From assembly GCF_005281835.1 (NCBI RefSeq), contig NZ_RZIS01000007.1, positions 177,810 to 241,809 of the forward strand: a stretch of DNA of 64,000 nucleotides, written 5' to 3'. The position numbers were made by a program, and so were the translations under genes. The notes under the pieces are model-generated. The model searched no databases and had not been told where the DNA came from. It saw only the letters and a program-made list of their open reading frames with translations. Origin of the DNA: Vibrio profundi. Lineage in GTDB: Bacteria; Pseudomonadota; Gammaproteobacteria; Enterobacterales; Vibrionaceae. Positions 26,220-34,916 of the stretch are shown here, piece by piece; position 1 is the first letter of the stretch, and each line of letters begins with the position of its first letter.

Positions 26220-27563
26220 ATGGATGTGAAACAGCAAGTCGCTCAGCAACGTGTTGAGCTAGAAGCAGCCGTTGCGAAAGCATTAGACATTGCCGCGGTT
26301 GGTGCAGACGCTGCAGAAGTGGCAATTACAAAGTCTACCGGCTTGAGCGTTTCTACTCGCATGTGTGAAGTGGAAAACGTTGAATTTAATAGTGATGGTG
26401 CACTTGGTATTACGGTTTACCGTGGTCAGAAAAAGGGTAGCGCATCTACATCTGATTTAAGCGAAAAAGCGATTGCCCAAACTGTGGCTGCCGCTTTGGA
26501 TATTGCTCAGTATACCTCTGAAGATAAATATGCGGGTCCAGCGCCAAAAGAACTGATGGTTCAGGATATCCCCGATTTAGACCTTTTTCACCCTGATGAA
26601 CCAAACCCTGATGCAGCCGCAGAAATAGCCATTGCAGCTGAGAGACAAGCATTATCATACAGCGATAAAATCAAGCAAAGTGATGGCGCGAGCTACGACA
26701 GTCACTATGGTTTGAAAGTGTACGGTAACAGCCACGGTTTGCTAGCTAGCTATGCTTCTAGCCGTCACAGCACCAGTTGTTGTGTGATTGGTGAAGGCAA
26801 AAACGGTGAAATGGAACGTGACTATAGCTACACATTAGCGCGTCACCGCGACGACTTGTGGACTCCAGAGAAAGTTGGCCAAGAAGCGGCGGAAAAAACG
26901 GTAAGTCGTTTAGATGCTCGTAAGTTAGCGACGGGGCAGTATCCAATTATGTTTGCCGCCGATGTAGCGACAGGCTTAATGGGTCACCTAGTGATGGCGA
27001 TTAGCGGTGGAAACCTTTACCGAAAATCTTCGTTCCTATTGGACCACTTAGGCAAGCAAATCCTTCCTGAATGGTTCAACATTTCAGAGCGCCCGCATGT
27101 GTTACGTGGTTTGGCTTCTAGCCCGTTCGATAGTGAAGGCGTATTCACCCAAGACCGCGAAATTATCACTGATGGCGTATTGGCTACTTACTTGTTAACT
27201 AGCTACGCAGCTCGCAAGATGGATATGACGCCAACAGGCCATGCTGGTGGTATTCATAACTGGTTTGTTAAATCTACCGGTCAAAACCACGAACAAATGC
27301 TTAAAGAGTTAGGTACTGGCTTCCTAGTCACGGAAGTGATGGGGCAGGGTGTTAATACAGTAACTGGCGACTATTCACGCGGTGCTGCGGGCTTCTGGGT
27401 CGAAAATGGTGAAATCCAATTTCCAGTGTCTGAAGTAACGATTGCAGGTAACCTAAAAGATATGTTCAACCAGATTGTTGCTGTAGGTAATGATGTGGAA
27501 ACGCGCTCTCAAATCCAAACGGGTTCTATTTTACTTGAGTCAATGAAGGTTGCGGGCGAGTAA
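26220..27563 (+). CDS. pmbA: Metalloprotease-like protein PmbA/TldE
   Basis: PmbA (TldE) pairs with TldD to degrade or mature small peptides in the cytosol; TldE itself lacks the catalytic zinc site. The 447-residue product has the N-terminal AEVAITKSTGLSVSTR pattern and the C-terminal TGHAGGIHNWFVK and GVNTVTGDYSRGAAGFWVENGE signatures. The start at 26220 (MDVKQQ) is chosen over an upstream in-frame start at 26007, which would overlap darP and has no family similarity. A strong terminator follows. Confidence 0.94.
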   Translation: MDVKQQVAQQRVELEAAVAKALDIAAVGADAAEVAITKSTGLSVSTRMCEVENVEFNSDGALGITVYRGQKKGSASTSDLSEKAIAQTVAAALDIAQYTSEDKYAGPAPKELMVQDIPDLDLFHPDEPNPDAAAEIAIAAERQALSYSDKIKQSDGASYDSHYGLKVYGNSHGLLASYASSRHSTSCCVIGEGKNGEMERDYSYTLARHRDDLWTPEKVGQEAAEKTVSRLDARKLATGQYPIMFAADVATGLMGHLVMAISGGNLYRKSSFLLDHLGKQILPEWFNISERPHVLRGLASSPFDSEGVFTQDREIITDGVLATYLLTSYAARKMDMTPTGHAGGIHNWFVKSTGQNHEQMLKELGTGFLVTEVMGQGVNTVTGDYSRGAAGFWVENGEIQFPVSEVTIAGNLKDMFNQIVAVGNDVETRSQIQTGSILLESMKVAGE

Positions 27564-27586
27564 CTGAACTAGTCTTCAAATAAAAG

Positions 27587-27617
27587 AAAAGGGCTTGATA
27601 ATCATCAAGCCCTTTTT
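27587..27617. terminator. Intrinsic terminator between pmbA and mgtE (bidirectional)
   Basis: A 12-base perfect stem (AAAGGGCTTGAT and its complement) is flanked by A and T runs. It lies between the convergent pmbA and mgtE genes. Confidence 0.92.
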
Positions 27618-27634
27618 GTTTATCTGTTTGATAG

Positions 27635-28990
27635 TTAGATCAAGATGGTGGCTAGTCCAAGGAATACGGATAAGCCAATTACATCGGTCACTGTGGTAAG
27701 CGCCATACCGCCTGCGAGGGCTGGGTCGATATTCATTTTCTTAAGCATTACAGGGATGGTTACACCTGCTATACCTGCAACAATTAAGTTAGTCATCATT
27801 GCTGCTGAGATGATCCCACCTAAAATCCAGTTTCCTTTCCACGCCACCACAATACCGCCAATGATGCATGCCCAAAGAATCCCGTTAAGGAAGCCAATCG
27901 CGGCTTCTTTGAGTAGAAGTTCGCGTTTGTTACTGTCACCGATATGACCAAGAGCCAAACCACGAATCACCAATGCAACAGTTTGGTTTCCGGCAACCCC
28001 ACCCATCGAAGGAACAATCGTCATAAGTACCGCGATCGCAGCCATTTGATCTAAGGTCGCTTCGAACATGTTGGATACTGATGCTGCTGCAAGTGCCGCG
28101 AGCACGTTAGCACCGAGCCACACACTACGACGGCGCGCTGATTTTACGACCGGAGCGAAGGTGTCTTCATCGTCGTCCATACCCGCCATACTCATCATTG
28201 AGTGTTCGGCATCTTCACGGATCACATCTACCACGTCATCGATGGTAATACGGCCGACCAGATGTTGGTTTTCATCAACAACAGGAGCAGAGACCCAGTT
28301 ACGCCTTTCAAATAGGCTAGCAATGTCTGAAGCACTGGTTTCAACGGCGATAGCTTCGTCTGCGTTTTCCATCACTTCTGACACTGGGACATCAGGTTGA
28401 GTGGTGATCAACGCCGTAATGGAGAGATTACCAATAAGACGGTTATCTTCATCAATGACATAAAGCGCATCTGTAGCTTCAGGCAGTTCGCCACGCATTC
28501 GCATATAGCGAAGAACGACATCGATGTCGACGTCACCACGAATGGTCACAACATCGGTGTTCATCAGTGCACCGGCGGAATCTTCTGGGTACGAAAGCGC
28601 GGTTTCTACTAAAGCACGATCAGCGGAGTCCATTTGAGATAAGACTTCACGCGAAACGTCATCAGGTAAGCTTCGAAGTACGTAGGCAACATCATCGGTT
28701 TCCATGCCTTCTGTTGCTTCTGCTAGAGTCTCTGGTGCCATTTTGGACACCAAAGCATCTTTTACGTCTTCGTTTAACTCATCAAGGATTTCACCGTAAT
28801 CTTCGGGATCGGTGAGTTGCCAAAGCACTTCACGACTTTTTCGTGGGGAGGCTTCAAGCAGGTGCGCGATATCTTCAGGTTCCATGTCCTGAAGTTGGCG
28901 GCGTACATGAACAAAGCGGCCATTTTCTAAGGCTTCGCTGACTTCTTGGAGGGTTTGGTGAGCTTGGTCGAATTCTAATTGCTCTGCCAT
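27635..28990 (-). CDS. mgtE: Magnesium transporter MgtE
   Basis: MgtE is a dimeric, Mg-gated Mg2+ channel in the inner membrane. The 451-residue protein has the cytosolic N-domain (about 30-130, with DVAYVLRSLPDD). Two CBS motifs follow (about 135-260), then a plug helix and five C-terminal spans (about 285-450). The last region holds the PSMGGVAGNQT selectivity region and DPALAGG-TTVTD. The mRNA leader has an odd feature: the Shine-Dalgarno box AGGGGGAA can pair with TTCCCCC about 75 bases upstream. Confidence 0.95.
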   Translation of the reverse strand: MAEQLEFDQAHQTLQEVSEALENGRFVHVRRQLQDMEPEDIAHLLEASPRKSREVLWQLTDPEDYGEILDELNEDVKDALVSKMAPETLAEATEGMETDDVAYVLRSLPDDVSREVLSQMDSADRALVETALSYPEDSAGALMNTDVVTIRGDVDIDVVLRYMRMRGELPEATDALYVIDEDNRLIGNLSITALITTQPDVPVSEVMENADEAIAVETSASDIASLFERRNWVSAPVVDENQHLVGRITIDDVVDVIREDAEHSMMSMAGMDDDEDTFAPVVKSARRRSVWLGANVLAALAAASVSNMFEATLDQMAAIAVLMTIVPSMGGVAGNQTVALVIRGLALGHIGDSNKRELLLKEAAIGFLNGILWACIIGGIVVAWKGNWILGGIISAAMMTNLIVAGIAGVTIPVMLKKMNIDPALAGGMALTTVTDVIGLSVFLGLATILI

Positions 28991-29119
28991 GTTTCCCCCT
29001 ACCTCGTTATTCTCACAATGCTTTGAATAGTAACTTAATTCTAGGCCTTATTTAATAATAACTTGTGGGGGAAGCAGATTTAGTTGGCTGGTTGTACCAA
29101 AGGAGGAGAGGTTGGTGGG

Positions 29120-29395
29120 TTATTCGCCTTCATCAAACTTGTCTTCAATGAGATGACAGACGGCTTCAAGCGCCTCCCCTGCATCTGAACCATTCGCTTG
29201 AATAGTAATGTGCTGCCCTTGAGCGGATTCAAGCATCAGTAGCCCCATCACGCTATCTGCGGTTGCACATTTATCTTCTTCACTGAGAATGGTGATGGTG
29301 GCTTGATAGCTTTGGGCCAGTTCAACAAGTTTGACGGCCGCACGAGCATGCAGACCAAGCTTATTCTGAATCAAAACGGTTCTGCTTAGTTCCAC
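29120..29395 (-). CDS. ptsO: PTS-Ntr phosphocarrier protein NPr
   Basis: NPr passes phosphate from EI-Ntr to the nitrogen-related IIA protein PtsN. The 91-residue HPr-like protein has the active-site H16 in NKLGLHARAA and a conserved Ser48 in DSVMGLLML. It is eight bases downstream of rapZ in the rpoN-hpf-ptsN-rapZ-ptsO cluster, the classic gammaproteobacterial order. It may read through into mgtE, since no terminator is evident in the 129-base gap. Confidence 0.95.
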   Translation of the reverse strand: MELSRTVLIQNKLGLHARAAVKLVELAQSYQATITILSEEDKCATADSVMGLLMLESAQGQHITIQANGSDAGEALEAVCHLIEDKFDEGE

Positions 29396-29403
29396 AATAT
29401 TTC

Positions 29404-30276
29404 CTATTTATTCTTTTCCAATGATGCGTGTCGAATTTGAACTTGGTGGCCAGATTCAGCAAAGTACTCACCAATTTTTTGCGTTAAGTACACAGAACGA
29501 TGCTTGCCGCCAGTACAACCAATAGCAACGGTTAGATAGCTGCGGTTGTTCTTTTCTAGCATTGGCAGCCACTGCTCAACAAAGCTTTGGATTTGGTGTT
29601 TTAGCTCAATCACTTCTTGGTGCTGTTCCAAATATGAATGGATTGGCGCATCTAAGCCGGTGAGTGGGCGTAAATCGGGTTCCCAGTGAGGGTTGGGTAA
29701 GAAGCGTACATCAAAGACGTAATCGGCGTCGTTAGGTAGGCCGTATTTAAATCCAAATGATTGGAACACCATGATTAATTCTTGTTTCTCACGGCCTTCA
29801 ATTTTCAGCCGCACCATTTCACTGAGTTCGTAAAGTGTTTGATTGCTGCTGTCTAAGATTAGATTAGCTTGCTCAATCAGAGGAGAAAGCAGCGTTTTCT
29901 CTAGCTCTATCGCTTGGTCTAAGGAAAGCTTCTCGGCGCTGAGTGATAGAGGGTGGATACGTCTCGTTTCACTGTAGCGTTTTAATAATGTTTCTTTGTT
30001 GGCATCGAGGAATAGGACATCGACGTCAATATTGTTTGACGCTTTGAGTTTATCTAAAGCATCAGATACCAACGTTGGCTCTTTAGGTAGGTTGCGAATA
30101 TCAATGCTGACGGCAACGTTTTGGTTGCTATCTTTAATTGAAGAGACGAAGTCGCCTAATAGGTTAACTGGCAAATTATCAACACAGTAATAACCTAAAT
30201 CTTCTAGCACTCGAAGTGCCACACTTTTTCCAGCTCCAGATTGGCCGCTGACAACGATTAATCGCATTTTATTCAT
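29404..30276 (-). CDS. rapZ: RNase adapter protein RapZ
   Basis: RapZ binds GlmZ-type small RNAs and delivers them to RNase E, tying glucosamine-6-phosphate supply to envelope synthesis. The 290-residue protein has Walker A GQSGAGKS (residues 11-18), FGFKYGLPNDADYVFDVRFLPNPHW-type core motifs and a C-terminal IGCTGGKHRSVYL signature. It lies between ptsN and ptsO. Confidence 0.96.
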   Translation of the reverse strand: MNKMRLIVVSGQSGAGKSVALRVLEDLGYYCVDNLPVNLLGDFVSSIKDSNQNVAVSIDIRNLPKEPTLVSDALDKLKASNNIDVDVLFLDANKETLLKRYSETRRIHPLSLSAEKLSLDQAIELEKTLLSPLIEQANLILDSSNQTLYELSEMVRLKIEGREKQELIMVFQSFGFKYGLPNDADYVFDVRFLPNPHWEPDLRPLTGLDAPIHSYLEQHQEVIELKHQIQSFVEQWLPMLEKNNRSYLTVAIGCTGGKHRSVYLTQKIGEYFAESGHQVQIRHASLEKNK

Positions 30277-30285
30277 GTGTAAAGT

Positions 30286-30732
30286 TTAGGCCGTGGTCAT
30301 GATGTCGTACAGCTCTTGATCGGATTGAGCCCCGCGTAGCTGTTTTAGCGTTTTCTTATCGTTAAGTCGCTCTGCCATACAAGAAAGGGTTTTAAGATGC
30401 TCTTTACATTGTTCACTTGGTACCAGAAGAGCAAACAGTAGGTCAACAGGGCGATTATCGATAGAGTCGAATTCGATTGGATCTTGGCATTGGAGTAGCA
30501 CAGCAATGGCTTTATCGCTTGAATGCATACGAGCGTGAGGAATGGCGATGCCGTTACCAATCCCAGTACTGCCCATTTTTTCGCGGCTGAGCATACATTC
30601 GAATAGCTCGGTAGAGTCTTGCCCCGTATTCTCAGCGACAATCTGGCTGATCAGTTCTAGGGCTCTTTTTTTGCTTGTGCATTGGACTGCACTTTTAGTG
30701 CAGTCCAATGAAAGTACTTCGCTTAATTGCAT
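30286..30732 (-). CDS. ptsN: PTS-Ntr IIA protein PtsN
   Basis: PtsN is the output protein of the nitrogen PTS and regulates potassium and phosphate-related systems in relatives. The 148-residue IIA-fructose-type domain has the phospho-site H66 in GIAIPHARM. The gene starts one base from the hpf stop and is nine bases upstream of rapZ, so these genes are probably translated from one mRNA. Confidence 0.95.
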   Translation of the reverse strand: MQLSEVLSLDCTKSAVQCTSKKRALELISQIVAENTGQDSTELFECMLSREKMGSTGIGNGIAIPHARMHSSDKAIAVLLQCQDPIEFDSIDNRPVDLLFALLVPSEQCKEHLKTLSCMAERLNDKKTLKQLRGAQSDQELYDIMTTA

Positions 30733-30733
30733 G

Positions 30734-31021
30734 TTAGTGACTACTTAGCTTTTCTTTGTGCTTATTGAGTTGACGGACAAGTTTATCGACGAGTGCATCG
30801 ATTGCTGCATACATATTTTCATCGTCTGCCGTAGCGTGGATATCGCCTTGGTTTACATGAAGCGTGGCTTCTGCGATTTGATGAATTTTCTCTACGCGCA
30901 ATACCACTTGAACGTTATTAATATGGTCGAAAAAGCGCTCTAGCTTTTCAAATTTTGAGTGAACATAGTCTTGCATTGAATCGGTAAGATCAACGTGATG
31001 GCCTTGAATATTGATTTGCAT
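30734..31021 (-). CDS. hpf: Ribosome hibernation promoting factor (short HPF)
   Basis: HPF dimerises 70S ribosomes in stationary phase. The 95-residue length marks the short form, without the C-terminal dimerisation domain of long HPF. The beginning MQINIQGHHVDLTDSMQDYV and HATADDENMYAAIDALVDKL are family hallmarks. It follows rpoN by 47 bases. Confidence 0.94.
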   Translation of the reverse strand: MQINIQGHHVDLTDSMQDYVHSKFEKLERFFDHINNVQVVLRVEKIHQIAEATLHVNQGDIHATADDENMYAAIDALVDKLVRQLNKHKEKLSSH

Positions 31022-31068
31022 AGACGTTCCTTTTCAGTTAGTTGTCTGATATCTATAACTAAACTAGC

Positions 31069-32541
31069 TTATAGCAGGCGTTTACGCTGACTCGATGGGG
31101 CAATGCCCAGAGATTCACGGTATTTCGCTATTGTCCGTCTAGCAACCTGAATTCCTTGGTCAGCCAGTAAGGCAGCAATTTTGCTATCACTCAGTGGTTT
31201 GGCGATATTTTCCGCCGCTACCAACTTTTTAATCAGTGCACGTATTGCTGTTGATGAACACTCTCCGCCATTGTCGGTGTTGACGTGACTAGAGAAGAAG
31301 TATTTCAGTTCAAATATCCCACGAGGGGTGTGCATAAATTTCTGTGTTGTAACACGAGAAATTGTGGATTCATGCATGTCTACATCCAGTGCTACATCGT
31401 TTAGCACCATAGGTTTCATTGCTTCTTCGCCATGTTCGAAGAAATCGTGCTGATGTTCAACTATACATCTTGCAACTTTGAGCAGCGTCTCGTTTCGACT
31501 TTCTAGGCTTTTTATTAACCACTTTGCTTCTTGCAAATTCGAGCGAATGTACTGGCTATCAGCACTGTTGCCTTTACCTAACTGAGCGTACTGCTGGTTA
31601 ACTTTTAATTTAGGCACGCTATCTGGGTTGATAGTGACAAGCCATTTGCCACGGTCTTTGAATACGGAAACGTCAGGCACTACATACTCGGTCTCATCTG
31701 GAGTGATTTTACTTCCTGGACGAGGGTCGAGTTGCTGTATGAGCTGCAGTACTTCTCGCAGTTCTGCTTCTTTCAACTTGGTTTCTTTGATGACCAGTTT
31801 GTAGTCACGATTACCCAGTTGATCAATATGATTAGACAGCACGAGTTTTGCTTCATTTAACCAAGGCGTGTCTTCCGGGAAAGTAGCAAGTTGCAGTAAT
31901 AGGCAATCTTGTAGGTTGTTTGATGCAACGCCTAACGGGTCGAATTGCTGGACACGCTTACGCACGGCTTCAACTTCGTCTAACTCAATCTCTTCGTTAT
32001 CAAAGCTTTCTAAGATATCTTCAACGGAGGTGGTGAGGTAACCGTAATCGTCAATGGCATCAATGATGGCAAAAGCGATTGTACGGTCGGTTTCGCTAAA
32101 CGGAGTTAAATCGAGTTGCCATAATAAGTAGTCTTGAAGACTTTGCGTAGTTTCACCTTGGTAGACGGGCATGTCGTCATCGACAGCAATACCTGTACTG
32201 CCTGTATTGGCGCTGTAGACATCTTCCCAAGTGGTATCGATTTCAAGGTCGTTGCTGATTTCTGACTTTTCAATGAGGTCAGAACTGTCTGGTAGGTCGG
32301 CCTCTGTTGAAGCTTCTGAAGTCACTTCTGCTGAGGCTTCTTTTTCCTCATTACTTTGCTTTTCGTCTATTGCAGGTGTTTCTTCCCCTTCTTCTACGTC
32401 AAGTAGTGGGTTAGATTCGAGAGCTTCTTGAATTTCTTGCTGTAAATCCAATGTCGACAGTTGCAACAAGCGGATCGCTTGCTGTAACTGAGGCGTCATT
32501 GCTAACTGTTGACCTAGCTTAAGTTGTAATGAGGGTTTCAT
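31069..32541 (-). CDS. rpoN: RNA polymerase sigma-54 factor RpoN
   Basis: RpoN directs polymerase to -24/-12 promoters that need AAA+ activators, controlling nitrogen use, flagella and more in vibrios. The 490-residue protein has the Gln-rich region I (LGQQLAMTPQLQQAIRLLQLS). An acidic region II (about residues 50-130) follows, then the core-binding domain and the C-terminal RpoN box ARRTIAKYR (467-475). It follows lptB by 54 bases. Confidence 0.97.
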   Translation of the reverse strand: MKPSLQLKLGQQLAMTPQLQQAIRLLQLSTLDLQQEIQEALESNPLLDVEEGEETPAIDEKQSNEEKEASAEVTSEASTEADLPDSSDLIEKSEISNDLEIDTTWEDVYSANTGSTGIAVDDDMPVYQGETTQSLQDYLLWQLDLTPFSETDRTIAFAIIDAIDDYGYLTTSVEDILESFDNEEIELDEVEAVRKRVQQFDPLGVASNNLQDCLLLQLATFPEDTPWLNEAKLVLSNHIDQLGNRDYKLVIKETKLKEAELREVLQLIQQLDPRPGSKITPDETEYVVPDVSVFKDRGKWLVTINPDSVPKLKVNQQYAQLGKGNSADSQYIRSNLQEAKWLIKSLESRNETLLKVARCIVEHQHDFFEHGEEAMKPMVLNDVALDVDMHESTISRVTTQKFMHTPRGIFELKYFFSSHVNTDNGGECSSTAIRALIKKLVAAENIAKPLSDSKIAALLADQGIQVARRTIAKYRESLGIAPSSQRKRLL

Positions 32542-32595
32542 TCAGTATTACTTACCTTATTATTATTTTTAGACTTAGCGATGCTCTCTATCTAA

Positions 32596-33321
32596 TCATA
32601 GACGGAATTGTTCACCTAGATAAACTTGTTTTACTTGTTCGTTATTGAGAACGTCTTCAGGTGTTCCTTCAGCAATCAGATGGCCTTGGCTTACGATATA
32701 AGCTTTCTCACACACATCTAAGGTTTCACGTACGTTATGATCGGTGATCAGTACGCCTAAGCCTCTATCACGTAGGTGTTCGATGATTTTTTTGATATCG
32801 ATAACCGAGATTGGGTCCACGCCTGCGAATGGTTCGTCGAGTAGGATGAACTGTGGGTTAGCAGCTAACGCACGGGCAATTTCAACACGACGGCGCTCAC
32901 CACCAGATAGCGCCATACCAGCGCTGTGTCGAATATGTTGAATATGAAACTCTTCTAGAAGATCTTCCAACTTATCTTGGCGTTGTTCATTAGTCAGTTC
33001 TTCACGCGTTTGCAGAACCGCCATGATGTTGTCTTCAACCGATAGCTTACGGAATATGGATGCTTCTTGCGGTAAGTAGCCGATACCTAAGCGTGAACGG
33101 TTGTGCATTGGCAGAATGCTGATGTCTTTATCGTCAATGCTGATGGTGCCTTCATCGCGTGCGACGAGGCCGACAATCATGTAAAAAGACGTGGTTTTAC
33201 CCGCTCCGTTTGGCCCAAGTAGACCGACAATTTGTCCTGATTCCACCTGCAGACTTACGTCAGTTACTACTTTCCGTTTGCTATAGGTTTTCGCTAGGTT
33301 CTGCGCTTTCAATACTGCCAT
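32596..33321 (-). CDS. lptB: LPS export ABC transporter ATP-binding protein LptB
   Basis: LptB powers extraction of LPS from the inner membrane with LptFG and LptC. The 241-residue ATPase has Walker A GPNGAGKTT (36-44), the Q-loop region GYLPQEASIFRKLSVEDN, signature LSGGERRR and Walker B ILLDEPFAGVDP. It starts two bases after lptA. Its membrane partners LptF and LptG are encoded 24 kb away in this window. Confidence 0.97.
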   Translation of the reverse strand: MAVLKAQNLAKTYSKRKVVTDVSLQVESGQIVGLLGPNGAGKTTSFYMIVGLVARDEGTISIDDKDISILPMHNRSRLGIGYLPQEASIFRKLSVEDNIMAVLQTREELTNEQRQDKLEDLLEEFHIQHIRHSAGMALSGGERRRVEIARALAANPQFILLDEPFAGVDPISVIDIKKIIEHLRDRGLGVLITDHNVRETLDVCEKAYIVSQGHLIAEGTPEDVLNNEQVKQVYLGEQFRL

Positions 33322-33323
33322 AG

Positions 33324-33818
33324 TTATTTATTCGCTTGAGCTGGTTGTAAGACGGTAGAAACACGTTCGTTTTCATTACTATCAGCGACTAGCTTCTGTG
33401 ACGTGATTTGATAAGTGATCTTTGAACCGCGAATGGTGCTGCCATCTTGAGAGAGCATTGCATCATTGGTCATGATTAGCTTATCAGTGACGAGTTCATA
33501 GTTAAGTTCGTTCGCTTGGCCATTCAATGTTTTTCCGTCATCAGTCAGCTGAGAAAACGTAGCTGGTTTTCCAAAGGCTCTAATTGATTGGATTTCACTG
33601 GTCTTAGCATCTTGTGAAACAATGATCTTGTCGGCATCGATATTGATGCTGCCTTGTTTTAGCTGTACATCACCAACAAAAGTCACTTGACTGCTTTTCA
33701 TATCAAGTTGCTGGGTGTCTGAATCGATGTAAACAGGCTGCTCAGTATCTGAAGACAGCGCTAGGGCGTTTGGAGCGGCAAACGCGAAAGCCAGTAAGCT
33801 AAGGTGTAAGAGTTTCAT
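33324..33818 (-). CDS. lptA: LPS transport periplasmic protein LptA
   Basis: LptA forms the periplasmic bridge that carries LPS from LptC to LptD. The 164-residue product has a signal peptide (MKLLHLSLLAFAFAAPNALA) and an OstA-like beta-jellyroll (QPVYIDSDTQQLDMKSSQVTF, GDVQLKQGSINIDADKI). The start at 33818 has an AAGGT box upstream and gives a clean signal peptide; longer starts at 33833 and 33863 extend further into lptC. The chosen start overlaps lptC by 20 bases. Confidence 0.93.
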   Translation of the reverse strand: MKLLHLSLLAFAFAAPNALALSSDTEQPVYIDSDTQQLDMKSSQVTFVGDVQLKQGSINIDADKIIVSQDAKTSEIQSIRAFGKPATFSQLTDDGKTLNGQANELNYELVTDKLIMTNDAMLSQDGSTIRGSKITYQITSQKLVADSNENERVSTVLQPAQANK

Positions 33819-34362
33819 ATCTACCTTGAACATTATTAAAGAGGGTTGCGGTATTGCTATCAAAATTGCCTTTCATAGCTTGCCCCTCTGTTTCAAATTG
33901 GGGACCGATCATATGTACTGGAGTATCAGACCGGAAATCACGGCTAACGAGTTCAATAATAAATTTATCCGTCGTCATCGTGTCAAAACTTGCATCGGGC
34001 AGTAGGTTTTTGACTACTACATTGTCGTATAGGGTAAGCTCTTGATCTTCGCTCATCACTGCGCGGCGAGCTGTGACTTGCCACTCAATCGTATGCCCAT
34101 CTCGAAATACCGATAGAATAGGGTTCTCAAAAATAGTATCGCCACTTTTCGCGTAGTGATCTAAGTGAGTCGATTCGATTTGGTGACTGCGAATACCATC
34201 TGGATTATAGGTAATATTATCGAGCTTTTTTCCACTGAACATTGGTAGCTCTAAGTTAGGTGCTACTTGAACGGTGTGGCTGCTTTCTTTGTCGTACAGG
34301 TAATACGCCGACCAAGTGCAGATAAAAATTAGTATCAAATAAAGGATACGAGACAAACTCAT
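33799..34362 (-). CDS. lptC: LPS export system protein LptC
   Basis: LptC is a single-span inner-membrane protein that accepts LPS from LptBFG and hands it to LptA. The 187-residue protein has one span at about residues 5-22 and an OstA-like periplasmic domain with LYDNVVV and FETEGQAMKG motifs. Its start overlaps kdsC (ATGA). Confidence 0.94.
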   Translation of the reverse strand: MSLSRILYLILIFICTWSAYYLYDKESSHTVQVAPNLELPMFSGKKLDNITYNPDGIRSHQIESTHLDHYAKSGDTIFENPILSVFRDGHTIEWQVTARRAVMSEDQELTLYDNVVVKNLLPDASFDTMTTDKFIIELVSRDFRSDTPVHMIGPQFETEGQAMKGNFDSNTATLFNNVQGRYETLTP

Positions 34363-34916
34363 ATACTTAGGCCTTTATGACTATCAAGTTCATTACGTGC
34401 TTCGAGGATCAAGTCGCAAACTTCACGAACAGCACCATGGCCGCCTTTAATCGTGGTGATGTAGTTAGCACGTTGGGCAAGCAAAGGGTGTCCATCGGCC
34501 ACACAAACTTTCAGAGCCACCTTTTCCATCACTGGCCAGTCTATTAGGTCATCCCCAATGTAACCAGTGTGCTCGGGTGCGATGTTGAGCTTTTCGCAGA
34601 TGTCGTAATACGCCTTCACTTTGTCATCTTGGCCTTGGTAGATGAGTGATACACCTAAAGCGGTCATGCGATTTTCAACAATTTGGGATTTTCGGCCTGT
34701 AATGATGGCAATTTCAATGCCAGCATTCATCAGTGACTTTACGCCGTAGCCATCTCGCGTATGAAAAGTTTTAAGTTCTTCGCCATTATTGCCCATGTAA
34801 ATTCGGCCATCAGAGAAGACGCCATCGACATCACAAATTAACAGCTTAATGTCTTTCGCTATATCTAAAATATTTTGGTCTACTTCGCCATATAATGTTT
34901 GAACGAGTTGTGACAT
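34359..34916 (-). CDS. kdsC: 3-deoxy-D-manno-octulosonate 8-phosphate phosphatase KdsC
   Basis: KdsC removes phosphate from KDO 8-phosphate in the synthesis of the LPS inner-core sugar. The 185-residue HAD-family protein has nucleophile D29 in LLICDVDGVFSDG and the IITGRKS motif. GYIGDDLIDWPVM supplies the metal-binding aspartates. It overlaps both neighbours by one to four bases (kdsD, lptC). Confidence 0.96.
   Translation of the reverse strand: MSQLVQTLYGEVDQNILDIAKDIKLLICDVDGVFSDGRIYMGNNGEELKTFHTRDGYGVKSLMNAGIEIAIITGRKSQIVENRMTALGVSLIYQGQDDKVKAYYDICEKLNIAPEHTGYIGDDLIDWPVMEKVALKVCVADGHPLLAQRANYITTIKGGHGAVREVCDLILEARNELDSHKGLSI

Noticed and set aside
28991..29119. M-box or other known magnesium riboswitch before mgtE
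   Set aside because: The leader is only about 129 bases and shows no M-box core; only a 7-base pairing with the ribosome-binding site is seen.
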